Assembly (NCBI RefSeq): GCF_001404515.1
Contig: NZ_CXWE01000006.1
Coordinates: 310,001-374,000, forward strand
Direction of reading: 5' to 3'
Source of the DNA: Roseibium album
Lineage (GTDB): Bacteria > Pseudomonadota > Alphaproteobacteria > Rhizobiales > Stappiaceae
DNA length: 64,000 nt
Under the pieces are notes generated by a model. That model was given only the letters and a program-made list of their open reading frames with translations, did no database searches and was not told where the DNA came from. The translations under genes were made by a program, and so were the position numbers. Below are positions 8,400-16,682 of this stretch, piece by piece; positions within the stretch are counted from its first letter, which is position 1; each line of letters starts with the position of its first letter.

Positions 8400-9575
8400 A
8401 TGATGTTTTTTCCCGCGCCCCGCATTGCCATCGGCCTTAGCGCCGCAGTCAGCCTGATCGCGCTTCAGGTCACGGCCGCCAATGCCTTCGACCCGACCGG
8501 CAACGAGGTCGCAGATGCCTTTCTGTCCGTTCTCGATGCTCAGGAGGGTACCGTTGAAAGCTACGGGTCTGTCAGCGAGTCCGGCAACGCGGTCACGATC
8601 CAGCAACTCGTCATCAAGGACGAAAATGACAAGGACACGAGCGTCACGATCGCGTCGACAGTCCTGACCGGTGGAGAATTCCTCGACAACGGTCGGCTCA
8701 AACTCGAAAGTCTCGGACTAGAGAAGCTGGACCTGAACGCGGATGATGGAGGCATGTCGCTTGAGACGATGAGCGTCACGGGTCTTGTCCTGCCATCGGC
8801 CAAGGAGTCCGCCGCCAACGCCTCGCCCGTCAGCCCGGGTTACAAGACCTTCGACGTCAAGAATATCCAGGTGCGGGATGAAGATGGCAAGATAGCCGAC
8901 ATTCAGGCGATTTCCTCTTCCATTGACAGCATGGACGGCGACTTGCCGACAGCAGGAAGCTTTTCCCTTTCCGGTGCGACAATAGACGTGAACGAACTTG
9001 AAGTGGAAGAAGCCAAATCTCTCAAGGATCTTGGATACGAGACCCTGACACTGGACGTCTCCGCTTCGGGCCGGTGGGATCCTGAAGCAGCGATCATCAA
9101 CATTCCGGAGCTGAAGATCGACGCGAAGGATGCAGCCAGCCTTTCGCTTGCCTTGTCCCTGGGCGGGGTTACCCGTGAAGTGGTCGAGCAGCTTGAAGAG
9201 AAATCCGAAAAGCCTGAAGAGGCCATGGCACTGTTGCAGAATGTCACGGTCATCAATGCGAAGATCCGCCTGGACGATGAGACCTTGACCGGGCGCATTC
9301 TTGACCAGGAAGCACAGAAGGCGGGTGTCGAAGTGCCGGTCTATGTCGCAGGATTGACGGGAAGCCTGCCCTTGATGCTTGGCATGCTCCAGAACAAGGA
9401 ACTTGAAGGACAGGTTGCACAGGCTGTTACCGAATTCCTGACGACGCCCGGTTCGCTTCAGGTTGTTGCAGCACCTGCAACACCTGTTCCCTTCTCGCAA
9501 GTGATGGGAACGGCAATGCTGGCCCCCCAGATGATCCCCCAGATCCTGTCAGTCGGCATCACTGCAAACCAGTAG
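8400..9575 (+). CDS. Periplasmic hypothetical protein, beta-repeat (AsmA/YdgA-like appearance)
   Basis: A 391-residue protein with a signal peptide (residues 1-27, ending ATAANA-like). The body shows repeated short strands with amphipathic spacing (VTIQQLVIKDENDKDTSVTI, LKLESLGLEKLDLNADDGG, FDVKNIQVRDEDGK, ATIDVNELEVEEAKS). This recalls the beta-taco lipid-transport/AsmA-like or DUF945-type folds. I cannot assign a family with certainty. The start is the ATG at 8400: GGTGGAG lies six bases upstream, while the earlier ATG at 8385 has no ribosome site. A strong bidirectional terminator follows. No operon partners. Confidence 0.7.
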   Translation: MMFFPAPRIAIGLSAAVSLIALQVTAANAFDPTGNEVADAFLSVLDAQEGTVESYGSVSESGNAVTIQQLVIKDENDKDTSVTIASTVLTGGEFLDNGRLKLESLGLEKLDLNADDGGMSLETMSVTGLVLPSAKESAANASPVSPGYKTFDVKNIQVRDEDGKIADIQAISSSIDSMDGDLPTAGSFSLSGATIDVNELEVEEAKSLKDLGYETLTLDVSASGRWDPEAAIINIPELKIDAKDAASLSLALSLGGVTREVVEQLEEKSEKPEEAMALLQNVTVINAKIRLDDETLTGRILDQEAQKAGVEVPVYVAGLTGSLPLMLGMLQNKELEGQVAQAVTEFLTTPGSLQVVAAPATPVPFSQVMGTAMLAPQMIPQILSVGITANQ

Positions 9576-9594
9576 AAAACAGATCTTGAAAAAC

Positions 9595-9623
9595 AAAAAG
9601 CCCGGGCGTTCCCGGGCTTTTTC
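9595..9623. terminator. Bidirectional intrinsic terminator
   Basis: Perfect stem CCCGGG with loop CGTT, flanked by an A-run on the left and a T-run on the right (AAAAAG...CTTTTT). It sits between the convergent ends of the periplasmic protein gene and the ABC exporter gene and can serve both. Confidence 0.9.
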
Positions 9624-9641
9624 TGTTTTCCCTGGCTGCGA

Positions 9642-11429
9642 CTATTCTGCTGCCTCTGTCTTGCTCTGGAACTGCAGCTCGCACAGGCGGCGATAGATGC
9701 CATCGTGTTCAAACAACTCATTGTGGTTGCCGCTTTCAATCACCTTGCCGTCGCCCATGACATGAATCTGATGAGCGTGACGAACCGTGCTCAGTCTGTG
9801 AGCGATGACCAGGGTCGTGCGGCCCTGCATAAGTTTTTCGAGTGCGGCCTGTATCTTGTTTTCCGACTCTGCATCCAGAGCAGAGGTTGCCTCGTCCAGA
9901 AGCAGTATCGGGGCATCAATCAACATCGCACGCGCGATTGCGATCCGTTGTTTCTGGCCACCGGACAGATTGCTGCCGCCCTGGCCCGCCCTCGTTTTGT
10001 ACCCCTCCGGCAAGGCGCTGATAAAATCATGCGCATTTGCTCCGATGGCAGCAGCTTCGATTTGTTCCTGCGTTGCATCCGGCCGGCCGATCGCGATGTT
10101 TTCACGGATCGAGAGGTCAAACAGAAACGAATCCTGGCTGACATAGGCAATCTTGTTCCTCAAGGAGACCTGGGTGACGTCCCTGATAGGTTGGCCGTCG
10201 ATGAGAATCTCTCCGGACTGCGGATCATAGAACCGCTCCACCAATGCAAATACGGTCGATTTTCCGGCACCAGATGCACCAACCAACGCCGTCATCTTGC
10301 CAGCTTCAGCCTTGAAGCTGGTTCCACGAAGAGCTGCGTTTTCGCCATATGAAAATGCCACGTCGCTGAAGACGATTTCTCCGTTCTCTATTTCGAGATC
10401 CCGCGCATTTTCCGCATCATGAAGCTCTGGTTTCCGGTCCACGAGCGCATACAGTATGCGCAATCCGACCATCTGCTTGCCCAGGTTGATGTTCAGGCGG
10501 GCCAGCCGGCGCGCAGGGTCGTAGGCCAGCAACAATGCCGTGATGAACGAGAAAAGAGCCCCCGGATCCTGCCCGAGTTCAATCACGGCATATCCGCCAT
10601 AGAAAATTACGAGCGCAATGGCGCATCCGCCGAGCGTATCCATCAACGGAGAAGTGCGCGCCGTCAGGGAGGCAATCTTGTTGGACTGCTTTTGAATTTC
10701 AAGAAGCCCGACTTCCATTTTGTCGCGCATGACCTTTTGCATTCCAAATGCGCGCACTATTCGGTTTCCAAGAACGGTTTCCTGCGTGACGGCACTTACC
10801 TTGGCGCTCGAAACCACCTGCCGCTTCACATACTCCTTGACCCGCCGGATCAGGAAAGTAACTCCGATGACCGCCGGTGGCATCGTGATCAGGGCAAAGA
10901 CGCTCAGAAGCGGGTTCTGATAGATCATGACAAAGGTCAGCCCGATCAACGTCAGGACATCGCGGCCGAGGCTGGTGACGATCAGATCCAGCGTGGCGCG
11001 TACCGCTCCCACGCCCTGCCCTACCTGCACGCCAATTTCAGCTAGCGAATGCTTGTCATAATAAGCTTGATCCTGACGCAGCAAAACATCGAACATTCTG
11101 CCGTTGAGATCTTTTGTAATCTGGTTCCCGACGCGGGACAAAACGACGATCTGCCCGTAAGTGGCAACTCCCTTGACCGTGTAGACCACCAGAACGAACA
11201 CGCCGATTGCATAGACCATGAAAGGGTCTTTGTTCACAAACACTTCGTTGACGACATCGCGCATGATCCACGCGCTTGCAGCTGTGGTCGCTGCGATCAG
11301 TCCCATGAATACGAAAGCCAGCAAATACTTCGGAACATAGGTCCGGAAATTCTCGCTGAACACGCGCTTGATCAGCTGCACCGTGCCTTGCGGATCGTCC
11401 CAGGAGTCGGATTTGAACGGATTGCGCAC
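9642..11429 (-). CDS. ABC transporter, fused permease/ATPase (MsbA-like exporter)
   Basis: A 595-residue half-transporter that would work as a homodimer in the inner membrane and export a lipid or drug. Six membrane helices lie in residues 35-320. The nucleotide-binding domain has Walker A GASGAGKST (384-392), Q-loop YVSQDSFLF, signature LSGGQKQRIAIARA, Walker B ILLLDEATSALD and the H-loop IAHRLST. Length and order match MsbA/type IV exporters; this subgroup is common beside aspS in alphaproteobacteria. The start is GTG at 11429 with AAGGGAAC upstream. Substrate cannot be read from sequence; lipid A flipping is plausible but unproved, as many genomes have several paralogues. Confidence 0.9.
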   Translation of the reverse strand: MRNPFKSDSWDDPQGTVQLIKRVFSENFRTYVPKYLLAFVFMGLIAATTAASAWIMRDVVNEVFVNKDPFMVYAIGVFVLVVYTVKGVATYGQIVVLSRVGNQITKDLNGRMFDVLLRQDQAYYDKHSLAEIGVQVGQGVGAVRATLDLIVTSLGRDVLTLIGLTFVMIYQNPLLSVFALITMPPAVIGVTFLIRRVKEYVKRQVVSSAKVSAVTQETVLGNRIVRAFGMQKVMRDKMEVGLLEIQKQSNKIASLTARTSPLMDTLGGCAIALVIFYGGYAVIELGQDPGALFSFITALLLAYDPARRLARLNINLGKQMVGLRILYALVDRKPELHDAENARDLEIENGEIVFSDVAFSYGENAALRGTSFKAEAGKMTALVGASGAGKSTVFALVERFYDPQSGEILIDGQPIRDVTQVSLRNKIAYVSQDSFLFDLSIRENIAIGRPDATQEQIEAAAIGANAHDFISALPEGYKTRAGQGGSNLSGGQKQRIAIARAMLIDAPILLLDEATSALDAESENKIQAALEKLMQGRTTLVIAHRLSTVRHAHQIHVMGDGKVIESGNHNELFEHDGIYRRLCELQFQSKTEAAE

Positions 11430-11549
11430 GAAGCGTTCCCTTTCTAAGGGCTTCGATCACCCAGTATAAGCGAGGTCGGTCAAAGCGGCCCCTCTTTTCT
11501 CGCACAAAGGCGTACCCCCAATCGAGGGGTTTCCGCAAGTCGGCCGAAT

Positions 11550-13331
11550 TTACTCTTCCGGCAGGTTCAACCGCAAATGCAATTCACGCAGCTGAGACGG
11601 TGCCGGGTCATTCGGTGCTCCCATCATCAGGTCTTCCGCTTTCTGGTTCATGGGGAAGAGCATCACCTCACGGATGTTTGCCTCATCGGCAAGCAACATG
11701 ACCATCCGGTCAATGCCGGCCGCGCAGCCACCATGCGGCGGAGCACCATACTGGAATGCGTTGACCATGCCGCCGAAGCGTTTGTCGACTTCTTCCGCGG
11801 GGTATCCTGCAATTTCGAAGGCCTTGTACATGATCTCCGGCTTGTGATTCCGAATGGCACCGGAAAGCAGTTCGTGCCCGTTACAGGCGAGATCGTATTG
11901 CCAGCCCAAAACATCGAGCGGGTCGCCCTCCAGAGCTTCCATTCCGCCCTGGGGCATGGAGAACGGATTGTGCTCGAAGTCAATTTCGCCGGTTTCCTCG
12001 TCCCGCTCGTAAATCGGGAAATCAACGATCCAGGCAAACTCAAAACTGTTCTTGTCCGTGTGACCGAGTTCCTCGCCGATAATCACACGCGATTTTGCAG
12101 CGACCGGTTCGAACTGCTTCGGCTTTCCACCCAGGAAAAAGGCAGCATCACCAACTTCCAGCCCGAGCTGGACGCGAATGGCTTCGGTCCGCTCCGGCCC
12201 GATATTCTTGGCAAGCGGACCGGCAGCCTCAGTCGACCCGTCTTCGGCCTTCCGCCAGAAGATATAGCCCATGCCCGGCAATCCTTCGCCTTGCGCAAAC
12301 TTGTTCATCCGGTCGCAGAATTTGCGGCTGCCGCCCTTGGGTGCAGGAATCGCCCGAATTTCGGTGCCGGGCTGTTCAAGCAACCTGGCGAATATGGCAA
12401 AGCCGGAGCCGGCAAAATGTTCGGACACGATCTGCATCTTGATCGGGTTTCGCAGGTCCGGCTTGTCGGTGCCGTACCAGAGCGCCGAATCCTTGTAGGA
12501 GATCTGCGGCCAGTTGCGGTTAACCGCGCGGCCATTGCCAAATCTCTCGAAACAGCCAGCCATCACCGGCTCGATCGTGTCGAAGACATCCTGCTGGGTG
12601 ACGAAGGACATTTCAACGTCGAGCTGATAGAAATCCGTCGGCGAGCGGTCGGCGCGCGGATCCTCGTCGCGGAAGCACGGCGCTATCTGGAAGTACTTGT
12701 CGAAACCGGACACCATCAGCAACTGCTTGAACTGCTGGGGAGCCTGTGGCAGCGCATAGAACTTGCCCGGATGCAACCGCGACGGCACCAGAAAGTCACG
12801 CGCACCTTCTGGTGACGAAGCTGTTATGATCGGTGTCTGAAATTCGTTGAAGCCGATGGACCACATGCGATCCCGAAGGTCACGTACGACCTCGGAGCGC
12901 AGCATCATGTTGTTGTGCAGCTTCTCGCGGCGCAGATCGAGGAAGCGGTACTGCAGGCGAACTTCTTCCGGATAATCCAGATCGCCGAAGACCGGCAAAG
13001 GCAGTTCCTTGGCGGACCCAAGTACCTCCATTTCGCGAATGAAGACTTCGATCTCACCAGTCGGAAGTTCCGAATTGATGGTTTCGTCCGTGCGTTTTTT
13101 CACGTTTCCGTCGATGCGGATGCACCATTCGGAGCGCACCGTTTCCGCGAGCGCGAACGCACCGGAATCCGGATCCACAACGCATTGCGTCACGCCGTAA
13201 TGGTCGCGCAGGTCGATGAACAGCACTCCACCATGATCACGGACCCTGTGGACCCAGCCGGATAGACGGATGGTCTGGCCTTCGTCGGACAGACGAAGAT
13301 CACCGCACGTGTGACTACGGTAGGGGTGCAT
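11550..13331 (-). CDS. aspS: Aspartate--tRNA ligase
   Basis: A 593-residue class II aminoacyl-tRNA synthetase of normal bacterial size. It begins [18 protein letters not shown] and has the N-terminal OB-fold anticodon domain ([23 protein letters not shown]). Motif 2 region ([24 protein letters not shown]) and motif 3 ([14 protein letters not shown]) are present, with the bacterial GAD insertion between. It charges tRNA-Asp and may also charge tRNA-Asn in species with GatCAB. The ATG at 13331 follows GAGGAA at good spacing; longer in-frame starts lack one. It ends about 120 bp upstream of the ABC exporter's GTG, so the two may be co-transcribed. Confidence 0.97.
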   Translation of the reverse strand: MHPYRSHTCGDLRLSDEGQTIRLSGWVHRVRDHGGVLFIDLRDHYGVTQCVVDPDSGAFALAETVRSEWCIRIDGNVKKRTDETINSELPTGEIEVFIREMEVLGSAKELPLPVFGDLDYPEEVRLQYRFLDLRREKLHNNMMLRSEVVRDLRDRMWSIGFNEFQTPIITASSPEGARDFLVPSRLHPGKFYALPQAPQQFKQLLMVSGFDKYFQIAPCFRDEDPRADRSPTDFYQLDVEMSFVTQQDVFDTIEPVMAGCFERFGNGRAVNRNWPQISYKDSALWYGTDKPDLRNPIKMQIVSEHFAGSGFAIFARLLEQPGTEIRAIPAPKGGSRKFCDRMNKFAQGEGLPGMGYIFWRKAEDGSTEAAGPLAKNIGPERTEAIRVQLGLEVGDAAFFLGGKPKQFEPVAAKSRVIIGEELGHTDKNSFEFAWIVDFPIYERDEETGEIDFEHNPFSMPQGGMEALEGDPLDVLGWQYDLACNGHELLSGAIRNHKPEIMYKAFEIAGYPAEEVDKRFGGMVNAFQYGAPPHGGCAAGIDRMVMLLADEANIREVMLFPMNQKAEDLMMGAPNDPAPSQLRELHLRLNLPEE

Positions 13332-13526
13332 TCTATTTCCTCGGTATTCTTCTTGGCATGAAAAATCGTTACGGCCCGCCAAAGGCAGGCCGTGTCGGGC
13401 TGCAAAAGCCATGTTGCGAAGCGAAAGTCAAGGGAGAGGCATTGCTCAGCGCTTGTCGCGTCGCACGAGATGTATATCAATCGATTGGTGTTTTCGTCCA
13501 AACATCAACGAAAGTCCGCCCGCGCT

Positions 13527-13817
13527 ATGCCCGACACTGTGACCGAAGCCATTCTTGATGCTCTAACATGCATGGAAGAAGAAGAGGAACTGGTTATCAC
13601 GACATCGGTTCCGCTGCAGCTCGCAGGCAGGATTCGCAATCGGATTGCGAACGAGGTACCTATTCCGCCGATTTCAAAGACGGAGCGAACAGCCATTCGG
13701 TCTCTCATTTATCGGGCCGTCAATGATACCCGCATTTTCGATTTTGAAATGCCTACGCTGACGGGGCTGACAGCAGAGGAGTTTAATGATCTTGCGGCAA
13801 AACTCCCCATCGAATGA
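13527..13817 (+). CDS. Small conserved-type hypothetical protein (96 aa)
   Basis: A 96-residue soluble protein starting MPDTVTEAILDALTCMEEEEE, with no signal peptide or membrane helix. It reads as a small alpha/beta protein with a closing segment LTGLTAEEFNDLAAKLPIE. I recognise no domain. The ATG at 13527 is chosen over longer frames because the upstream extension overlaps the aspS promoter and looks non-coding; the ribosome site is weak (GAAAG). It faces away from aspS and precedes the DUF5993-dsbB pair by 115 bp. Confidence 0.6.
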   Translation: MPDTVTEAILDALTCMEEEEELVITTSVPLQLAGRIRNRIANEVPIPPISKTERTAIRSLIYRAVNDTRIFDFEMPTLTGLTAEEFNDLAAKLPIE

Positions 13818-13932
13818 GTTTAGCCGGATTTGTCGGAATTCCTCGGCACCAATTTACCGGATTGGTTGAACGATTGCCGGTATACGACCCCTGCTATAGA
13901 CTGGTTTTCGTCGAATCTTAAGGGGACTGGAT

Positions 13933-14088
13933 GTGATTTCACTGCTCTTCGCGCTCATGACCATCGCGATCATTCTGGCCTGGAGAGATCGCTGGCGGCT
14001 TTCCTATGTTGTTTTCGCCATCACCCTCGCAATGAGTATCTACTGGCTGGATTTCCACGCGACCTCACCGCTGACAATCAAGCTATAG
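13933..14088 (+). CDS. DUF5993-type small membrane protein
   Basis: A 51-residue membrane protein beginning with GTG: MISLLFALMTIAIILAW, then RDRWRLSYVVFAITLAMSIY and the end HATSPLTIKL. It has two hydrophobic segments separated by a short basic turn, and a terminal HAT(S/D)PL motif as in DUF5993 proteins. These are known for sitting directly before a DsbB-family gene. AAGGGGA precedes the GTG by seven bases. The stop is 12 bp before dsbB, so the pair forms an operon. A partner or chaperone role for DsbB is inference. Confidence 0.8.
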   Translation: MISLLFALMTIAIILAWRDRWRLSYVVFAITLAMSIYWLDFHATSPLTIKL

Positions 14089-14100
14089 GAGCCCTGGTCC

Positions 14101-14688
14101 ATGATCATTCTTGCTCCACACCCTTCCAGAACGCTCAACGCAGTCGGACTGCTTGTCGTTTCCGGGATCCTGATTGCCGCCTACGCCTTTCAATTCGCGC
14201 TAGACGAGTTGCCCTGCCCGCTTTGCCTGTTGCAACGGGTTGCTCTCGTCGGCGTCGGCTACGGGTTGTGTCTCAATCTGGTTTACGGCGCGAAGCCGCA
14301 TCACTACGGGATCATGCTGCTTTCGGCGATTTACGGCGGTAGCGTTTCGGTTCGACAGATCCTGCTGCATATCGTTCCGGGAACGGGCAGCTACGGATCA
14401 CCGGTTCTGGGCTTGCATTACTATACCTGGGCCGGACTCTGCTTCTTCTTCGTGATCCTCGGAACGGCGGTCATGTTGCTCTTTGAAGGGCAATACAAGA
14501 AAACCCTTGTCGACAAACCCGAGCATGGGCGTTTCGGTGGCCAGCCTCTCGCGAAGTTCGCTTTTTTCCTGATGCTGTTTCTGGCAGCGGCGAACATCGT
14601 CACGACCTTTCTGGAATGCGGCCCGGGCATTTGCGATGATCCGCCGACAGACTACAAGCTGCTTCAGGAACTCAAACCCGACGGTTGA
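14101..14688 (+). CDS. dsbB: DsbB-family disulfide bond formation protein
   Basis: A 195-residue inner-membrane quinone-linked oxidase that should reoxidise a periplasmic DsbA-like protein. The first periplasmic loop carries CPLC (Cys39-Cys42) followed by the conserved LLQR. Five hydrophobic stretches are visible (about 12-32, 43-62, 69-84, 107-127, 153-171). In place of the usual second cysteine pair between helices 3 and 4, the only other paired cysteines are Cys173 and Cys178, after the last helix. This arrangement is unlike E. coli DsbB and closer to the DUF5993-linked subgroup. GGAG lies nine bases before the ATG. The gene is convergent with the ParA gene. Confidence 0.87.
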   Translation: MIILAPHPSRTLNAVGLLVVSGILIAAYAFQFALDELPCPLCLLQRVALVGVGYGLCLNLVYGAKPHHYGIMLLSAIYGGSVSVRQILLHIVPGTGSYGSPVLGLHYYTWAGLCFFFVILGTAVMLLFEGQYKKTLVDKPEHGRFGGQPLAKFAFFLMLFLAAANIVTTFLECGPGICDDPPTDYKLLQELKPDG

Positions 14689-14704
14689 TTGCAGTTTTCC
14701 TACA

Positions 14705-15331
14705 CTAGCTGTCCACCGCCTGCAGCACAGGATGCCATTGTCCGCGAATTTCGTAGGAGCCTGCATCCGAATAATCGAACACACCCGACCCGGCCGCAGC
14801 ATGTCGTGCGTATAAAACGCGGTCGGAAATCCGGGCAAGCAGCGGGTACCCGTTTTTTGAAAGCGTCTGTTCCAGGTCGGACACCTGGGTCGATCGCCGA
14901 TTGATCCGATTGGCGACGACATGGATATCCGCCTTGCCTTTTCGGACCTTCTTGATATCGGAAATGTTGTCCAGAAATTTCAGTGTTGCATTCCAGTCGA
15001 AGGCAGACGCCAGAACCGGAACAATGATATCCGAGGCCTCCGCGATCAGGTTTTTCGCCAATTCGGACCGCAGCCCGCCGGGCCCGTCGATCACAACGGC
15101 ATCGAGTTGCTTGCCCTTGTCGCCAATTGCGCCTTCCTTGCTCCAGTTGAGCCCCTCGATCTTCATCAGATTTTTCGGTCGGCGCCTCACCCACGAAAGG
15201 CTGGACTTCTGCTTGTCGGCATCCGCCAGCGCGACGTCCTCGCCTCTTGCTGCGAGCGCTACTGCAAGATTCGTGGCGATGGTCGTCTTGCCGCATCCTC
15301 CCTTGGAGTTCACCACAAGTATCTTGCGCAT
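14705..15331 (-). CDS. ParA/MinD-family ATPase, orphan
   Basis: A 208-residue ATPase of the ParA superfamily. The deviant Walker A KGGCGKTT (residues 10-17) has the signature lysine Lys10 and P-loop Lys15. LADADKQKSS forms the A' motif region and VVIDGPGGL the Walker B. No DNA-binding N-terminal extension is present, as in small ParA proteins that position cargo on the nucleoid or membrane. There is no parB or cargo gene next to it; it is convergent with dsbB and divergent from rnd. The ATG at 15331 follows GGGGGG, which excludes the 16-residue longer frame. Its target is unknown. Confidence 0.85.
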   Translation of the reverse strand: MRKILVVNSKGGCGKTTIATNLAVALAARGEDVALADADKQKSSLSWVRRRPKNLMKIEGLNWSKEGAIGDKGKQLDAVVIDGPGGLRSELAKNLIAEASDIIVPVLASAFDWNATLKFLDNISDIKKVRKGKADIHVVANRINRRSTQVSDLEQTLSKNGYPLLARISDRVLYARHAAAGSGVFDYSDAGSYEIRGQWHPVLQAVDS

Positions 15332-15475
15332 ACACACCCCCCTTTTGAAACCAGGCTCTCCTTGAGCACACCTTACCATAGGCGCACTTATTGCGCCTTT
15401 TCAAGGGGCAATACTTCTAAAGATTCCATTTCGTGGCGACAAAGCGGCAGAACTCGGTTATAGCTGTGTCTCACC

Positions 15476-16660
15476 ATGCATGTGATTACAAAAACAAAAG
15501 ATCTCGCCGCAGCCTGCCAGCGTCTTGCAGCCAATGACTACGTTACGGTGGACACGGAATTTCTCCGCGAAACCACTTTCTGGCCCAAGCTCTGCGTAAT
15601 TCAGATGGCCGGGCCGGACATGGCCTTCATCATCGACGCTCTTTCGGAAGGTCTTGATCTCGCTCCCTTTTTCGACCTGATGCGTGATGACAGCGTCACG
15701 AAGGTGTTTCACGCAGCCCGTCAGGACATCGAAATCATCTACCATCTGGGTGAACTGATTCCGGCTCCGCTGTTCGACACCCAGGTCGCCGCGATGGTGT
15801 GCGGCTTTGGTGATTCCATTTCCTATGACCAACTTATCTACAAGGTCACTGGCGCCAGAATCGACAAGTCGTCACGGTTCACGGACTGGGCCCGCCGTCC
15901 CCTTACCAACAAGCAACTGGACTACGCACTTGCCGACGTTACGCATCTGCGGGACGCCTATCAGTTCCTCAGAGCCAATCTGGCGGAGCAGAACCGCAGC
16001 CATTGGGTGCGAGACGAAATGGAGGTCCTGACGTCGGTGGGAACCTATCGCGCTGATCCGGACCAGGCCTGGAAGAGACTCAAGCTTCGGGTGCGCAAGC
16101 CGATCGAACTTGCCGTCATGATGGAAGTTGCCGCATGGCGTGAACGTGAGGCACAAGAACGCAATGTCCCGCGCAACCGCGTGGTCAAGGACGATGCGAT
16201 TTACGAGCTTGCTGCCCAGCAACCACAGGATCCGGAAGCGATCAGCCGTCTCAGAACGATCCCGCGCGGCTTCGAGCGCTCACGATCCGCCGATGAAATC
16301 ATCAAGGCGATCCGGCGTGCACTAAACCTGCCGAAAGACAAACTGCCCCGACTTCCCAAAGGCCGGCAGGCGCCCGACGGGTCCGCAGCGGCAGTCGATC
16401 TCCTGAAAGTTCTTCTGAAGATGGTGAGTGAAGCCAACGGCGTCGCTGCCAAGGTCATTGCAACGGTCGACGATCTTGAGAAGATCGCCGCTGACGACGC
16501 GGCAGACGTTGCCGCGATGAAAGGCTGGCGGCGGGAACTGTTCGGTGAACTTGCCCTGAAACTCAAACGCGGTGAAGTTGCCCTTGCCTTCCAAGATCGG
16601 CAAATCGTTGCATTGCCGCAGTCCGATCAGGCTGACATCAAAACGCAGGCAGCCGAGTAA
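15476..16660 (+). CDS. rnd: Ribonuclease D
   Basis: A 394-residue 3'-5' exoribonuclease for tRNA 3'-end maturation and RNA turnover. The DEDDy catalytic set is complete: Asp26 and Glu28 (VDTEFL), Asp84 (FHAARQDIE), Tyr150 and Asp154 (YALADVTHL). An HRDC domain follows from about 210 (VMMEVAAWREREAQERNVPRNRVV). Length matches the family. It starts at an ATG after a short leader and is convergent with ppx. Its position beside ppx-ppk and aspS is the usual alphaproteobacterial order. Confidence 0.95.
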   Translation: MHVITKTKDLAAACQRLAANDYVTVDTEFLRETTFWPKLCVIQMAGPDMAFIIDALSEGLDLAPFFDLMRDDSVTKVFHAARQDIEIIYHLGELIPAPLFDTQVAAMVCGFGDSISYDQLIYKVTGARIDKSSRFTDWARRPLTNKQLDYALADVTHLRDAYQFLRANLAEQNRSHWVRDEMEVLTSVGTYRADPDQAWKRLKLRVRKPIELAVMMEVAAWREREAQERNVPRNRVVKDDAIYELAAQQPQDPEAISRLRTIPRGFERSRSADEIIKAIRRALNLPKDKLPRLPKGRQAPDGSAAAVDLLKVLLKMVSEANGVAAKVIATVDDLEKIAADDAADVAAMKGWRRELFGELALKLKRGEVALAFQDRQIVALPQSDQADIKTQAAE

Positions 16661-16682
16661 CAGGTGATCCGGGCCGCACGAT

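Noticed and set aside
11577..12815. 412-codon open frame antisense to aspS
   Set aside because: It lies wholly inside aspS on the other strand, has no ribosome site or family motif, and its composition is that of a codon-3 shadow in a GC-rich gene.
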